From UBA1413 sp964552955 (lineage in GTDB: Bacteria; Bacteroidota; Bacteroidia; Bacteroidales; Prolixibacteraceae), in assembly GCA_964552955.1 (NCBI GenBank), contig CAZKIU010000009.1, forward strand, positions 1 to 64,000: a stretch of 64,000 nt of DNA, given 5' to 3'. Both the position numbers and the translations under genes were made by a program. Shown here piece after piece: positions 26,412 to 36,415 of the stretch. Numbering within the stretch: the stretch's first letter is position 1; every line of letters starts with the position of its first letter. The notes beneath the pieces were generated by a model. That model did not search any database. It had not been told where the DNA came from and was given only the letters and a program-made list of their open reading frames with translations.

Positions 26412-27451
26412 CAGATTCCAGAGCTCATCTTATCGGTATACCCCAACGAAAGATCGTCAATCCGGATCTCACCCCGGGTGACATGCCCCAGCATGAAAAA
26501 AGGAATATTCATCGCAGAGAGCACATCTACAAATTCATCTTCCTTTTCTGGTACTACATCGACTATGATCCGGCCCATGCTCTCCCCGAAAAGAAAAGCG
26601 TCTTTCCGCGTTTCTGCATCGGTGGTGATGTCAAACCCCAGATTTTGCGGGAAAGCGGCACGCAGAAGGGTGAAAAAGAGCCCCCCTTTGCCCACCGGAC
26701 TGGCACTGCTGATCAGTTGCTCTTCGTGCAACCTGAGGAGAACTTCCCTCAGGTGGACCTCCGTATCAATGTCAAACCCCGGGAGCGGGGAATTGGAGAT
26801 ACCATGGTAAAATTCAAGATATTCAGAAGCCCCTATATCATCGGAAGGCCGGCCCAACAAAAAGATATTGTTCCCCTTTTGTTTAAACTCATGGGTGGTG
26901 ACATGTGATTTGTTGAGGACCATTCCCATCATACTGATAATAATAGTAGGGGGTACAGGTCCATGCCCCTTGAAATGGTCGAACCGGATCTTACGGTCCG
27001 TAATTTTCAGGTTAAACTTAATGGCTGCATTCTCTAAACCCTTCTTGGCGCCCGATGCAATCAGATGTCCTTTATGGTCAGCGAAATTGATATGGTAAAG
27101 AAAAGCACTGACCACCATGGGCCGGGCCCCGTAACAAAGCATCTTTCGTGCCGCCCGCGAAATGAGGATCTCAGTAGCCATTTGAGGATTGTCCTCCAGA
27201 TGATGATGAAAAGCATGGGTCGTCATTGAAAGACAATGATCGGTATGCTCCAGTTCAAAAATACCGCTCTCATCGGTATCCTCCTCTTCCAGGTCATCTG
27301 GGGTGAGGTTCATCTCACTGAAATCATTGAAATAATTAATGGTCGACAGGTTAGGATTGACCATCAGCGTGTAAATGACATCCTCGATATTTTCGGGTTC
27401 TGCAATATCATCGATGGAAAAGCCAGAAAGGTCTCTCTCACTCAAAATCAT
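26411..27451 (-). CDS. PurL/PurM-like AIR-synthase-related protein
   Basis: A 346-residue protein resembling one half of the synthetase part of PurL (FGAM synthase) or PurM. The recognisable region begins near residue 70 with TDHCLSMTTHAFHHHLED, followed by ATEILISRAARKMLCYGA and the C-terminal lobe with IISMMGMVLNKSHVTTHEFK, LLRLHEEQLISSASPVGKGG. No amidotransferase domain is present. The first 70 residues are acidic and not family-typical. Bacteroidota carry such a solitary protein besides full PurL; its role is unproven. It overlaps ubiE by one base. TACCTTTG at 27480-27487 may be its -7 box but no -33 was found. Confidence 0.75.
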   Translation of the reverse strand: MILSERDLSGFSIDDIAEPENIEDVIYTLMVNPNLSTINYFNDFSEMNLTPDDLEEEDTDESGIFELEHTDHCLSMTTHAFHHHLEDNPQMATEILISRAARKMLCYGARPMVVSAFLYHINFADHKGHLIASGAKKGLENAAIKFNLKITDRKIRFDHFKGHGPVPPTIIISMMGMVLNKSHVTTHEFKQKGNNIFLLGRPSDDIGASEYLEFYHGISNSPLPGFDIDTEVHLREVLLRLHEEQLISSASPVGKGGLFFTLLRAAFPQNLGFDITTDAETRKDAFLFGESMGRIIVDVVPEKEDEFVDVLSAMNIPFFMLGHVTRGEIRIDDLSLGYTDKMSSGI

Positions 27452-27560
27452 AGCCCGGATTATTTAAATTTCGTTTAAACAAAGGTAATTAAGTGGCGCA
27501 TAATTCCATCGACTCCCCACTTTTTTTTAATTTCGGGTCGTCAAAAGAAAGAGGAACAGT

Positions 27561-28322
27561 ATGGGAGAAACGGTATTGATCACAGGCGCCACATCAGGTA
27601 TCGGCCGGGCTACGGCCAGGTTGCTGGCAGAAAAAGGATACCGTCTGATCCTGGCTGGCAGAAGGAAGGAAAGGCTGGATACCCTCAGGATAGAACTTGA
27701 AGGCACATCCGGTCAGGAAGTCTTTACCCTCTGTTTTGACGTCAGGAATCCCCATGAGGTGGAAACAGCCATCGCCTCCCTGCCTCCAACCTTTCAGCCT
27801 ATAGATATCCTCATCAATAATGCGGGGTTGGCGGCGGGGCTCGATCCGGTACAAGAAGGGTCACTCCAGGACTGGGAGAATATGATCGACACCAATGTGA
27901 AAGGCCTGCTGTATATCACCCGTCAGGTGGCTCCCATGATGACGGCCAGAAAAAAAGGGCATATCATCAACATCAGTTCCATCGCTGGAAAAGAGACCTA
28001 TCCCATGGGGAATGTCTATTGCGCCACCAAACATGCCGTCCAGTCGCTGACGAAAGCCATGCGGCTCGACCTGCTCAATTATGGCATTAAAGTCAGTTCT
28101 GTCGCCCCCGGAGCCGTGAACACTGAATTCTCACTGGTCCGCTTTAAAGGCGACCAGCAACGCGCTGATAAGGTATACGAAGGCTTCACACCCCTTGACG
28201 GTCACGATATCGCCGAAACGATTCTTTTCATCCTCAGCCGCCCTGCACATGTTTGTATTGATGACATCCTGATCATGCCTGCAGGACAAGCCTACTCACG
28301 TGATTTTAACCGGAAGGGTTGA
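27561..28322 (+). CDS. SDR-family NADP-dependent oxidoreductase (YdfG-like)
   Basis: A 253-residue classical short-chain dehydrogenase. The cofactor motif is TGATSGIGRATARLL, followed by the Arg-rich AGRRKERL that favours NADP, then NNAGLAAG, the catalytic Ser in INISSIAGKETYP and Tyr/Lys in YCATKHA. The C-terminal IAETILFILSRPAHVCIDDI is typical of YdfG-like 3-hydroxy acid dehydrogenases acting on serine or related hydroxy acids. It is followed directly by a GT-like gene whose start overlaps or abuts its stop. Confidence 0.92.
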   Translation: MGETVLITGATSGIGRATARLLAEKGYRLILAGRRKERLDTLRIELEGTSGQEVFTLCFDVRNPHEVETAIASLPPTFQPIDILINNAGLAAGLDPVQEGSLQDWENMIDTNVKGLLYITRQVAPMMTARKKGHIINISSIAGKETYPMGNVYCATKHAVQSLTKAMRLDLLNYGIKVSSVAPGAVNTEFSLVRFKGDQQRADKVYEGFTPLDGHDIAETILFILSRPAHVCIDDILIMPAGQAYSRDFNRKG

Positions 28323-28324
28323 CC

Positions 28325-29032
28325 ATGGACGCTCTGCTGGTGACACCCGTAAAAGACTCCCCCGAGACCACCCTCCGCACCCTCCAGGCGGTGGCTGCCG
28401 CTTCCGGGGACTTTACCTATCTGGTTTTTGATGATTTCAGCGGTGCCGAAACCCGCGATCTCCTCAGAAATAACCAGGAAAACTATCATTATACCCTGAT
28501 AGAGCTGTGTCATCACACCCAAACCCCCTCCCCCAACTACAACCTGGTCCTGCAGATGGCACAACAAAAGGCCCTGGAAATGAACCTGCCCCTTGTCCTT
28601 ATCGAATCTGATGTGGTCATCAGGGAAAAGACCATTGTTGATCTGCTTTCCGTCTACAAGGCAGCCTCCCATCCCGGGTTGGTGGGTGTCATCACGGTCG
28701 GTGAAAACGGAATATTTAACTTTCCTTATGCCCATGTGAAAAAGGAAACCACCCCCTGGTCCCCAACCTCACGCAGCCTGAGCTTCTGCTGTACCCTTTT
28801 GTCCACCGAATTTCTCAGGGCTTATGATTTCAAAAAACTCCCGCAACAAAAAGACTGGTACGATATACATATCAGCCGGCAAGCCAAAAAAATGGGCTTC
28901 AACAATTTCCTCATCCAGGAAAAGGGAGTCCTCCACTTACCACACAGCAGCCGTCCCTGGAAACAACTTAAATACTCCCATCCCCTGAAATACTATTTTT
29001 ATAAATTGCTGAACCACCGCGACAGGATCTGA
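28325..29032 (+). CDS. Glycosyltransferase-2-like protein
   Basis: A 235-residue protein from the ATG at 28325 (a TTG at 28319, overlapping the SDR stop, is a less likely start). The GT-A pattern is visible as ALLVTPVKDSPETTLRTLQAV, the YLVFDDFSG strand, PNYNLVLQMAQQKAL and the VLIESDVVI box in the place of DxD. GNPF-like and W-x-D segments further on (QQKDWYDIHISRQAK) fit a GT2 fold. No membrane segment. The acceptor is unknown. The gene seems translationally coupled to the preceding SDR gene. Confidence 0.7.
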   Translation: MDALLVTPVKDSPETTLRTLQAVAAASGDFTYLVFDDFSGAETRDLLRNNQENYHYTLIELCHHTQTPSPNYNLVLQMAQQKALEMNLPLVLIESDVVIREKTIVDLLSVYKAASHPGLVGVITVGENGIFNFPYAHVKKETTPWSPTSRSLSFCCTLLSTEFLRAYDFKKLPQQKDWYDIHISRQAKKMGFNNFLIQEKGVLHLPHSSRPWKQLKYSHPLKYYFYKLLNHRDRI

Positions 29033-29109
29033 ACGCCCCTGGCAGTTCAGATTGTTTTTTTTAAGACCAAAACGCCTGTTCCTCTACCTCTTGTTTCACA
29101 CTCCTTGCT

Positions 29110-29280
29110 GTTCCGTTACCAGCATTTCAACACACTTCAACGGTACTGTCACCTGCATCTTAAACCCTCAACGGTTCATTTACCCGCATTTCATCAACCT
29201 CAATGCTTCTGTTACCTGCATCTTCAACCCCCAACTATTCCGTTACCTGCATTTCATCAACCTTAACGGTTCTGTAACCT
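29110..29280. repeat. Degenerate tandem repeat, alternating 32/31-bp units
   Basis: Five units plus a partial sixth start at 29110, 29142, 29173, 29205, 29236 and 29268. All share a GTTACCTGCAT core and a CAAC end. Odd units are 32 bp and carry GCATTTCA, even units are 31 bp and carry GCATCTT, so the true higher-order period is 63 bp. It fills most of the 326-bp gap between convergent genes; the remainder is the terminator at 29311-29342. Short units with no spacers rule out CRISPR. Confidence 0.8.
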
Positions 29281-29310
29281 TCAGGAGAACTAACCCATTG
29301 GCGGGTAATA

Positions 29311-29342
29311 AAAAAGGGGAACCTTTCGGTTCCCCCTTTTTA
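29311..29342. terminator. Bidirectional terminator
   Basis: GGGGAACC-TTTC-GGTTCCCC is an 8-bp stem flanked by A-tract and T-tract, so it can stop transcription from both sides. It sits between the GT-like gene (plus) and the giant surface protein gene (minus). Confidence 0.85.
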
Positions 29343-29358
29343 ATCAATCAATTCGGTA

Positions 29359-32300
29359 TTACCTTTTGACTATCCTTTCTGATTTCACGATGCCGCTCTC
29401 GTTGAACAGAGTGACGACATAGACACCGCTGACCAGATTAGTAGTACGGATCGCACGTTCAGGTCTCTGGACATCGATAACGCGCTGGCCGGCAATGTTG
29501 GTAACAGTTACGCGGGTCAGTCTGTCAGCATTGTCAATATTCAGAACATCACTGAACGGGTTCGGATAAACATTGAACAGCAAGTTGGAAGGAACCGGAG
29601 CCGGAGTTGACTGGTTAAGGTCAACCACATCTTCAAGTTTCCTGGGCTCAAGTTTATAGAGGTCATGGGCACCATTGACAACGCCAGTGACGTTGAAGAA
29701 GTGGCCATCCTTCGGTACGTAAGGATACATCCAGTCGTTGACTGTCACCTTGTTCTCAGTTTCGGTGAAGATCACCCAGCTGCCATCAGGATTCGGAGCT
29801 CCCATGAAGCGAGCGCCTTCTACCTTAACCAGAACACTTTCGTATTTCTCGTCTTTTGCGGCATTGGGATTAGCCACCACGATGGGGGTGATAGCCAGCG
29901 GAGGATTGATAATAGAAGCCTTGGCAGCGTTCAGAGTGGTTACACCGTTTACTTCGGCGATAACCCCTTCGACCTTCACACCATTGCCTTCGACAGTCAC
30001 CAGTGAGGCATCGGCCACGAAGATTCCACTCCAGGCAGCCACGGCATCCTGCACAAAGTAACCTACACCAGGAACAGCACCTGTAACGGTACCGGTGATC
30101 TGACGGTAGAGTTCCACCATCGGACTGGCATCAGCACTACCCTGAACTTCAGCAATAGTAGCAGCGCGGACCAGGTCATCGATAACCGTCACCACGAGGG
30201 TACGTTCGCAATCATTGTAATCATAGGTGAAGGTATATTCACCGGCAGCAAGCGTGGTATCCACACCAGCCTCGGCATCGACCACAACAGCTTCTTCCCA
30301 CTTGTAAGCATGGAATTCAGCTTCCCTGGCTACCGGGTTGGAATTGATAGTGAAGGACGTATTGGCGGTGCAACCATGGGCATCGGTAACAACCACTTCA
30401 TGGGTACCAGCAGGGAATTCCAGCTTATAGCTTCCGTCGGTCGTGATATTGACCACCTCACCAGCGACAGTCACTACGTAAGGCTGAGTTCCACCACCAA
30501 CCGTGATCGTGGCAAAACCAGTGCATTCCAGTTCATCGATACAACATACACTAACAGCCAGTTTCTGCTGTACGGGAACGAAGGTAACACGGCTGCTTTC
30601 CTTCGTGCAACCCAGATTATCGGTAGCCTTGAAGTAGTAGTGACCTTCCACTTCTGAGCCATCACCATAGGTCAGGCCGGTGATCACCTTTTCAGAGGTG
30701 AAGGATCCGGGAACGCTGGTCCAGGTAGTGTTCGGGTATTTCCTGTATTGCAGGGTAAAGGTACGACCCGGGTTTCCGGTAACCGTCACTTTCACAGTAG
30801 CAGTAGGATCATTGTAGCAGCTCAGGTCTTCGAAGCTCACGAATTCAACACCCAGCGGTTTGTTGATGAAGGTATCAGCTTCAGCGATGCAACCATTGGC
30901 ATCCTTGGCAAACGCCTGGTACCAGAGACCAGCGGCACCCTGATAGGTTTCCACATCATAACCCCACGGCACTGTGAACTTCAGGGTTCCACCCTTCTTG
31001 TCATAGACATTCCACATGTACTGGATAGGATCAACACCACCCTGCAGTCTGCGGATTTCATATACACCGGCCAGGTCATCAGGACAGATGAATGCATCCT
31101 GTTTGACATCAAGGGTGATCAGGAATTCGATGGGCTGAGTAATGGCAACCAGGTAAGGCACCGACTCACAACCTTCCACATCGATGAATACCACAGAGTA
31201 TTTCTCGCTGTTAGGAATATTGGATGTTTTGTTCGTACTGGCTTTCAGGCCGCTCAGAACATCACCAGCCTCCACGTCGGTGTAGAGTTTGCTGACAGGA
31301 GCTCCGGTGTAATCCTTACCAGTGATCCTGACACTCCATGAATGGTTGTTACCACCCCAGATGTTAGTCACTTTGATACCACCATCGTTACCGTCGAAAC
31401 ACTTCACATTGACTGCGGTGAAACTACCTTCCACGATGTCAGGCTGATTGACCTGTACCCTGTGGTGCAGGATCGGTTTACCCTTACCATCGGTCGGCCA
31501 TCCCTGGACACAACCAGCAGCGTCTTTCACAAAACCTACCCAGTTACCGGCTTTCACCTGGAATTCGGGTGAATCCTGCCACGGCAGTTCATCTGTATCG
31601 AGGCTGGCGAAATCATAGGTGTGTTCCACCACGGCATATTTGAACCCACCGGCACGGATACCCGGATTGGCAGGATCAGCAGGATTGATATAGGAAGCTT
31701 CTACCTTGATCGTACCCAGACCGTCAAAGCACAGGGCATTTTCAATGAGCTTCATCTGAAGCATCAGGCTGTCCACATTGTTGACTTCACCCGACACATA
31801 AGGAATCGAACATCCATTGGCGTCGGTGATGAACACATTGTAGTGACCATGAGGCAGGTTGGTCCACTCCTGTACACTCTGTTTAGCACCCAGCAATTTG
31901 GAGACACCATTCGGGTAGTAGATCGATCCCTGGGGTCCTTCCAGTTTCACGGTGTAAGGTTTGGTTCCACCAGTGATGGTAGCCTTGATTTTCCCTGATG
32001 GATCATTGCGGCAGATCACATGGTTGAATTCAACAGCCATAGCCAATTTGGCAGGTTCATCGACGCGGATCGTCGTAGCATAGAAGCAATCGGCATCACC
32101 ATTCTGGAATTCCGACGGGAAACCAGCCGCATAGTCTGCATTGTAGTTAGGATTACTCCTGTAAGGCAGCACCGGATTCGGCCATGCAGTCCAGGAAGGA
32201 TTCTTTTCATACAGCTTAATGCTCCAGTCACCAGCGGTCAGACCGGTAAGGGTAACAAGGGTAGCACGATCCTGATTGGTATAGGTAATGCTGGCAGGAA

Positions 32301-35300
32301 CGGCAGTTCCCTTCTTGGCTTCCACATAGTATTTGAAACCATCGGCTTTATCCCAGCCCCCGGTGATGGTGAACTTGATGGTTCCGTTGTTCATAACACC
32401 CGTCATCGGAGCATCATCTGAGCAGCTCGGCATAGTGCTGGCCACATCTTTGATACCCAATTTGGCAGGCTCTTCAATCACTACTTTGACAGGGCCGATG
32501 ATGCAACCATGGGCATCCTTGATCATGATGTCATAGGTGCCGGCACCAGCGCGACGGTCAAAAGTAAGATCTTCATTGAAGTAGTATTTGCTGTTGGGAT
32601 CACCCAGGGCAAACCAATTCTGACCGTTGTTGGTCGACTCCATATAGGGAGCGGTACCGCCGGTGATGATATAACGGATGATACCATCCTTCACACCGTT
32701 GCAGGAAGCATTTACCTTATCGAAGTCGAAATAGAGGACCTCAGGTTTAACAATATTCACCGTTGTGACCGTCTGGCATTTCAGTGAATCGTCGACAACC
32801 GTAAGGGTATAGACTTTTCCGGTACCAGTGGCACCTTCCAGGTTGGTGAATACACCCGTTTTGTTGTTTTTGGAATAGCCGGCAGAAGTCAGGGTATAGG
32901 TATAACTGGGTTTTGAACCTCCGGTAGCTTTAGCTGTAATCGTGCCATCAGCAGAAGAGACTGCCACTGATTTGACATAATCCCAGGTATTGCAAGTCAC
33001 GTCGGTTTTAACCACGCTGACAGCCACAGGAGCGGAACCAGCTACAGTAATAGGCCCGTAGAACTGGATCAGTTCAGGATTTTCGACACCACAGTAGTCA
33101 CGCACGGCGATATAATAGACTCCATCCTGTACATTCTGTACGGCAAGGCTGTCATTCTGCATATCACCATTGGTGAAATTCCTCCATGTCAGCTGGCTGA
33201 CCCAGTTGGCATTGTCAAAAACTTCAGGCTGCTGAGTCAGCACCCACTGGTAGCGACCAAAAGCACCGGGGATGGGGAATTTGCCGTTGAAGGCTTCAAC
33301 GATAATCTTACCATCGGTTGAACCATCGCAACCAGCAGCTTCCGTGGAAACTTCGATAGCCAGTGGCAGCGGATCAATAATTTCGATTTTCTCCACATTC
33401 GAGTAGCAACCCCACTCATCCCTGGCCACCACATAGTAGGTACCAGCAGGGAAAGCGTCGAGGTGACCGATCATCTGCCCATTCTGGTAGATACCGGCAG
33501 GTGTAGTCTCGGTCTGAGAGATATAGAACATAGGATTCCTCTGCTGCTGCACACCCTGGAGGGGTACCAATTCCCAACCCTTTTCAGAGGTCCAGATCCA
33601 GTAGTCAAAGGTTACCGTTCCAACATAATGTTCGTTCGGAATACCCCACCATCTGAAATCTTCGAGGAAACCCCAGTCGAGGTCCACACCATCAAACTGA
33701 TCCCAGTCCCATTCACCGGTATACCAGTCATCCCATGCGTCGCCATTGAAAAGATTGACTTTCTCAAGTGCACACGTGTTGTAGATCTTGTCGGGGAATT
33801 CAATATGATTTTCAAAATTGGGCCAGTTGAATTTAAGCTCCTTGATACAACCGTTGGCATCTTTCACCAAAATCGTATGGGCAGTGGTGTCGATGGCGAA
33901 GGTATTGTAGCCCGAAGCACGGGTCCAGGCATTGTTGTCCATTTTATACCAGTAGCTTCCATCTTCTTCGGGTGTTCCACCAAAAGCCATAATCACCAGG
34001 TTGCCATCGGTATTGCCGGGGCAGGTGGGAGGCAGGGTAAAGAAGGGAACGACCTGAGCGATGAGTTCATCGGGTTCGGTGATGGTTAGCGTCAGCGTAT
34101 AGGTGCAACCGGCGGTAACATCTTCGATGATGAAGTCGTAGGTTCCGGCAGTCAGATCATTGAAAACATTACCATCGATGGCAGCCGATTTAAGGGCAGA
34201 TCCATTATTATACTCAGCACCTTGTATACTGAAATTGAATTCGTGCCCGCCGGTTCCTTCCACAGGAGCGACAGTTACATCAGTGGTACCACCATGGCAA
34301 AGGATAGGATCATACTGCAATTCGAATTCGTATTGCAGAATCTTGATGGCATCATCACCGATCTCATTTCTGTAAACCTGGGTGCAACCCTGGGCATCTT
34401 CGATTTCGACATAATAGACACCAGCCGGCAGGTTGGTCGCCTTCACGGTAATATCACCCACTTCAACCACTCCGGTTTCCCAGGAAGGATCGTTGGTGTA
34501 GCGCCATTTCCAGTCGGCGGTAGAGGTGCCGGTACCACCGGTCACACTGCCATCGACAATCCAAAGTTCGCCGTTATCCACTTCGCAACCGGTATCGGTG
34601 TGGTCAACTTCAAAGGCAATGGCATCGGGCATACCAACGGTCACGGTAGTATCCCACTGACATCCATTGGCATCACGGAAAACAATGGTATATTCCCCGG
34701 GAATCAGGATACCCTTGTAACATTTTACTTCGGAGGGAGTCGGGCAGGTCACTTCTTTCACCGTTTCATAGGTGAACCATTTGCCTACGTAAGTATTGTT
34801 GAAAAGCACATCGTAACCTTCCTCGAAGGAAGTACCACCGGTCAGGGTGATGGAGATCTGTCCGTCATTGCCGTTGCAGGTAGCATCGGTCACTTCCACC
34901 GTAGCCTTGAAGGGCTCGAGTTCATCGACGACTTCGACCATTTGCCAGCCACCGCAGAAAGAGAGGTCGCAGCAATCGTTCTGGTCCTGGATGTTCACCC
35001 AGTAGGTCCCGACGGGAAGCTGGACGATACCCGTATTGTAATCATAATCCTTCAGGACGTTTTCAGCGCAGTCGTTGCAGGATTCAGCGCAGATGATGGC
35101 TGAAACGGCTTCCCATTTGGAATCGGGTACAATATAATAGGTATAGGCAGGATTTCCACCCTTACCGATAATGGTCACATCACCATTGCCACCAGGGCAG
35201 TTGGTATAAACAGGACTGGCAGCCGTGAAACTAATCGGTTCAACAGCTTCCACTGCGAAGTTGTGGATATAGGAAACACATCCGTTCTGTTTCACCATCA

Positions 35301-36066
35301 CGGTGTTGTTGACGGAAGGAGCGTAAACGGGAGATGAAGCTTCGGTGGACCAGGTCTGCCCGCCGTTGAAGGAGTATTCCATGCCTTCCACGTTGGCAGG
35401 CACAGTAACGGTAGCTTCAGTGGTCACACCACTGCAGTTGGCCAGTCCGGAAGAGACTTCGATCGCGTTCCACTGCTGGGTCACGGTCAGCTTTCCGTCT
35501 CCATATAGCTTATTGGCAATGGCTGATTGTCCTTTGACGTTCCAGAAGTTGGACTTAGCTTTATCCCATTTCAGATCAGTTACAAACGGAGTCGGAGCAA
35601 CCGGACCATAGTTGTGCTGGTAGCCCTTAACTCTGAAGTTCAGTTTGAACATATTGTAAAAGAAGTTGTCGCTGGCACCTATGCTCACAGCATTAGCTGT
35701 GGGACTGCCCCAGTTGAATACCACTTTCCCGGGAGTAGGTTCGGTGACCATCATGGTCGAAATGGCCGGATCTACATTGGTGAGCCCGAAAAAGGTAAAC
35801 TTGGTGGCATCATAAGTGAGCTCCACATGTAACGTATCGATCAGGATAAAATCCTGCATCGATACCTGCACCTCGTACAAGTTATCCAACTGATAACATG
35901 TACTGACAAGATCGGCCTTCACATGATAGGTTTCCTGGGGCTTATAATCGCCTTGTGCAAAGGCGAGGGCCGCCCAGAAAACAACAACCATGCTTAAGCC
36001 AATTTTCCGAAGAAACCGCCAAAAGCTAAGTTCTCCGAGCAAGAAATCTCTAGTAAATTTTTTCAT
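29359..36066 (-). CDS. Giant SprB-repeat surface protein with T9SS C-terminal sorting domain
   Basis: A 2,235-residue secreted protein. A signal peptide ends near residue 37 (AALAFAQ). A cohesin-like beta domain (about 45-175, VELTYDATKFTFFGLT) is followed by about fifteen SprB-type repeats of 80-130 residues (about 270-1880), each with a C-x-G-x-x-D/N-G-x-I entry, a TGGTxPY turn and a D-x-x-GC end. An OB-like domain follows (about 1960-2140, ITGTVTGAVPGVGYFVQD). The C-terminal 80 residues (VYPNPFSDVLNID ... GVYVVTLF ... KSERIVKR) are a type A sorting signal for the type IX system. Repeat 1 has a Cys-rich insert (about 325-370). It probably acts as a surface adhesin or motility filament like SprB. 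It is a monocistronic unit. Confidence 0.92.
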   Translation of the reverse strand: MKKFTRDFLLGELSFWRFLRKIGLSMVVVFWAALAFAQGDYKPQETYHVKADLVSTCYQLDNLYEVQVSMQDFILIDTLHVELTYDATKFTFFGLTNVDPAISTMMVTEPTPGKVVFNWGSPTANAVSIGASDNFFYNMFKLNFRVKGYQHNYGPVAPTPFVTDLKWDKAKSNFWNVKGQSAIANKLYGDGKLTVTQQWNAIEVSSGLANCSGVTTEATVTVPANVEGMEYSFNGGQTWSTEASSPVYAPSVNNTVMVKQNGCVSYIHNFAVEAVEPISFTAASPVYTNCPGGNGDVTIIGKGGNPAYTYYIVPDSKWEAVSAIICAESCNDCAENVLKDYDYNTGIVQLPVGTYWVNIQDQNDCCDLSFCGGWQMVEVVDELEPFKATVEVTDATCNGNDGQISITLTGGTSFEEGYDVLFNNTYVGKWFTYETVKEVTCPTPSEVKCYKGILIPGEYTIVFRDANGCQWDTTVTVGMPDAIAFEVDHTDTGCEVDNGELWIVDGSVTGGTGTSTADWKWRYTNDPSWETGVVEVGDITVKATNLPAGVYYVEIEDAQGCTQVYRNEIGDDAIKILQYEFELQYDPILCHGGTTDVTVAPVEGTGGHEFNFSIQGAEYNNGSALKSAAIDGNVFNDLTAGTYDFIIEDVTAGCTYTLTLTITEPDELIAQVVPFFTLPPTCPGNTDGNLVIMAFGGTPEEDGSYWYKMDNNAWTRASGYNTFAIDTTAHTILVKDANGCIKELKFNWPNFENHIEFPDKIYNTCALEKVNLFNGDAWDDWYTGEWDWDQFDGVDLDWGFLEDFRWWGIPNEHYVGTVTFDYWIWTSEKGWELVPLQGVQQQRNPMFYISQTETTPAGIYQNGQMIGHLDAFPAGTYYVVARDEWGCYSNVEKIEIIDPLPLAIEVSTEAAGCDGSTDGKIIVEAFNGKFPIPGAFGRYQWVLTQQPEVFDNANWVSQLTWRNFTNGDMQNDSLAVQNVQDGVYYIAVRDYCGVENPELIQFYGPITVAGSAPVAVSVVKTDVTCNTWDYVKSVAVSSADGTITAKATGGSKPSYTYTLTSAGYSKNNKTGVFTNLEGATGTGKVYTLTVVDDSLKCQTVTTVNIVKPEVLYFDFDKVNASCNGVKDGIIRYIITGGTAPYMESTNNGQNWFALGDPNSKYYFNEDLTFDRRAGAGTYDIMIKDAHGCIIGPVKVVIEEPAKLGIKDVASTMPSCSDDAPMTGVMNNGTIKFTITGGWDKADGFKYYVEAKKGTAVPASITYTNQDRATLVTLTGLTAGDWSIKLYEKNPSWTAWPNPVLPYRSNPNYNADYAAGFPSEFQNGDADCFYATTIRVDEPAKLAMAVEFNHVICRNDPSGKIKATITGGTKPYTVKLEGPQGSIYYPNGVSKLLGAKQSVQEWTNLPHGHYNVFITDANGCSIPYVSGEVNNVDSLMLQMKLIENALCFDGLGTIKVEASYINPADPANPGIRAGGFKYAVVEHTYDFASLDTDELPWQDSPEFQVKAGNWVGFVKDAAGCVQGWPTDGKGKPILHHRVQVNQPDIVEGSFTAVNVKCFDGNDGGIKVTNIWGGNNHSWSVRITGKDYTGAPVSKLYTDVEAGDVLSGLKASTNKTSNIPNSEKYSVVFIDVEGCESVPYLVAITQPIEFLITLDVKQDAFICPDDLAGVYEIRRLQGGVDPIQYMWNVYDKKGGTLKFTVPWGYDVETYQGAAGLWYQAFAKDANGCIAEADTFINKPLGVEFVSFEDLSCYNDPTATVKVTVTGNPGRTFTLQYRKYPNTTWTSVPGSFTSEKVITGLTYGDGSEVEGHYYFKATDNLGCTKESSRVTFVPVQQKLAVSVCCIDELECTGFATITVGGGTQPYVVTVAGEVVNITTDGSYKLEFPAGTHEVVVTDAHGCTANTSFTINSNPVAREAEFHAYKWEEAVVVDAEAGVDTTLAAGEYTFTYDYNDCERTLVVTVIDDLVRAATIAEVQGSADASPMVELYRQITGTVTGAVPGVGYFVQDAVAAWSGIFVADASLVTVEGNGVKVEGVIAEVNGVTTLNAAKASIINPPLAITPIVVANPNAAKDEKYESVLVKVEGARFMGAPNPDGSWVIFTETENKVTVNDWMYPYVPKDGHFFNVTGVVNGAHDLYKLEPRKLEDVVDLNQSTPAPVPSNLLFNVYPNPFSDVLNIDNADRLTRVTVTNIAGQRVIDVQRPERAIRTTNLVSGVYVVTLFNESGIVKSERIVKR

Positions 36067-36170
36067 AGCAACTTGCTTTTAATTGAACTTAATTGATTGA
36101 TTGATTTTGATTTATAAATAAATAACGTAAATATTCAGACATATTTGTCTTATTTTTTATTCTAATTATA

Positions 36171-36202
36171 CAAACCTATGAAATTTATATGCAAAGTACA
36201 AA
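36171..36202 (-). promoter_or_regulatory. Promoter of giant SprB-repeat gene
   Basis: On the minus strand TTTG (36199-36202), 20 nt, TAGGTTTG (36171-36178), a perfect Bacteroidota promoter. The start would be near 36164, leaving an AT-rich leader of about 98 nt before the ATG. The rest of the 36067-36415 gap is AT-rich and shows no further gene. Confidence 0.75.
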
Positions 36203-36415
36203 ATTATTTATTCAATATTGTTCTAGTTCTGTTCGTTCTTTTCAAGTTTTTTACAAAATTTTTCTAACAATTCCGGCTATTTCGGTCGTTTTCATAAAGC
36301 TTGAGTGTTAATTACCTCAGATCTGAAAGCATGGAAACAGCGTAGATTCAGGAAATTCAACCGTCAAATATACGCTTTTTTACAAAAAATCGTTAGTGAG
36401 TGTAAAATTTATTCC

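Noticed and set aside
29110..29280. CRISPR array
   Set aside because: Units are contiguous, degenerate and without unique spacers; no cas gene in the window.
29052..29369. 105-codon open frame across the tandem repeat
   Set aside because: The frame stays open because the repeat period is a multiple of three; no start signal, and it crosses a strong terminator and the end of the next gene. Kept only as a repeat observation.
34222..35103. Plus-strand 293-codon open frame inside the giant gene
   Set aside because: Shadow of repeated, biased sequence on the minus strand; no recognisable domain.
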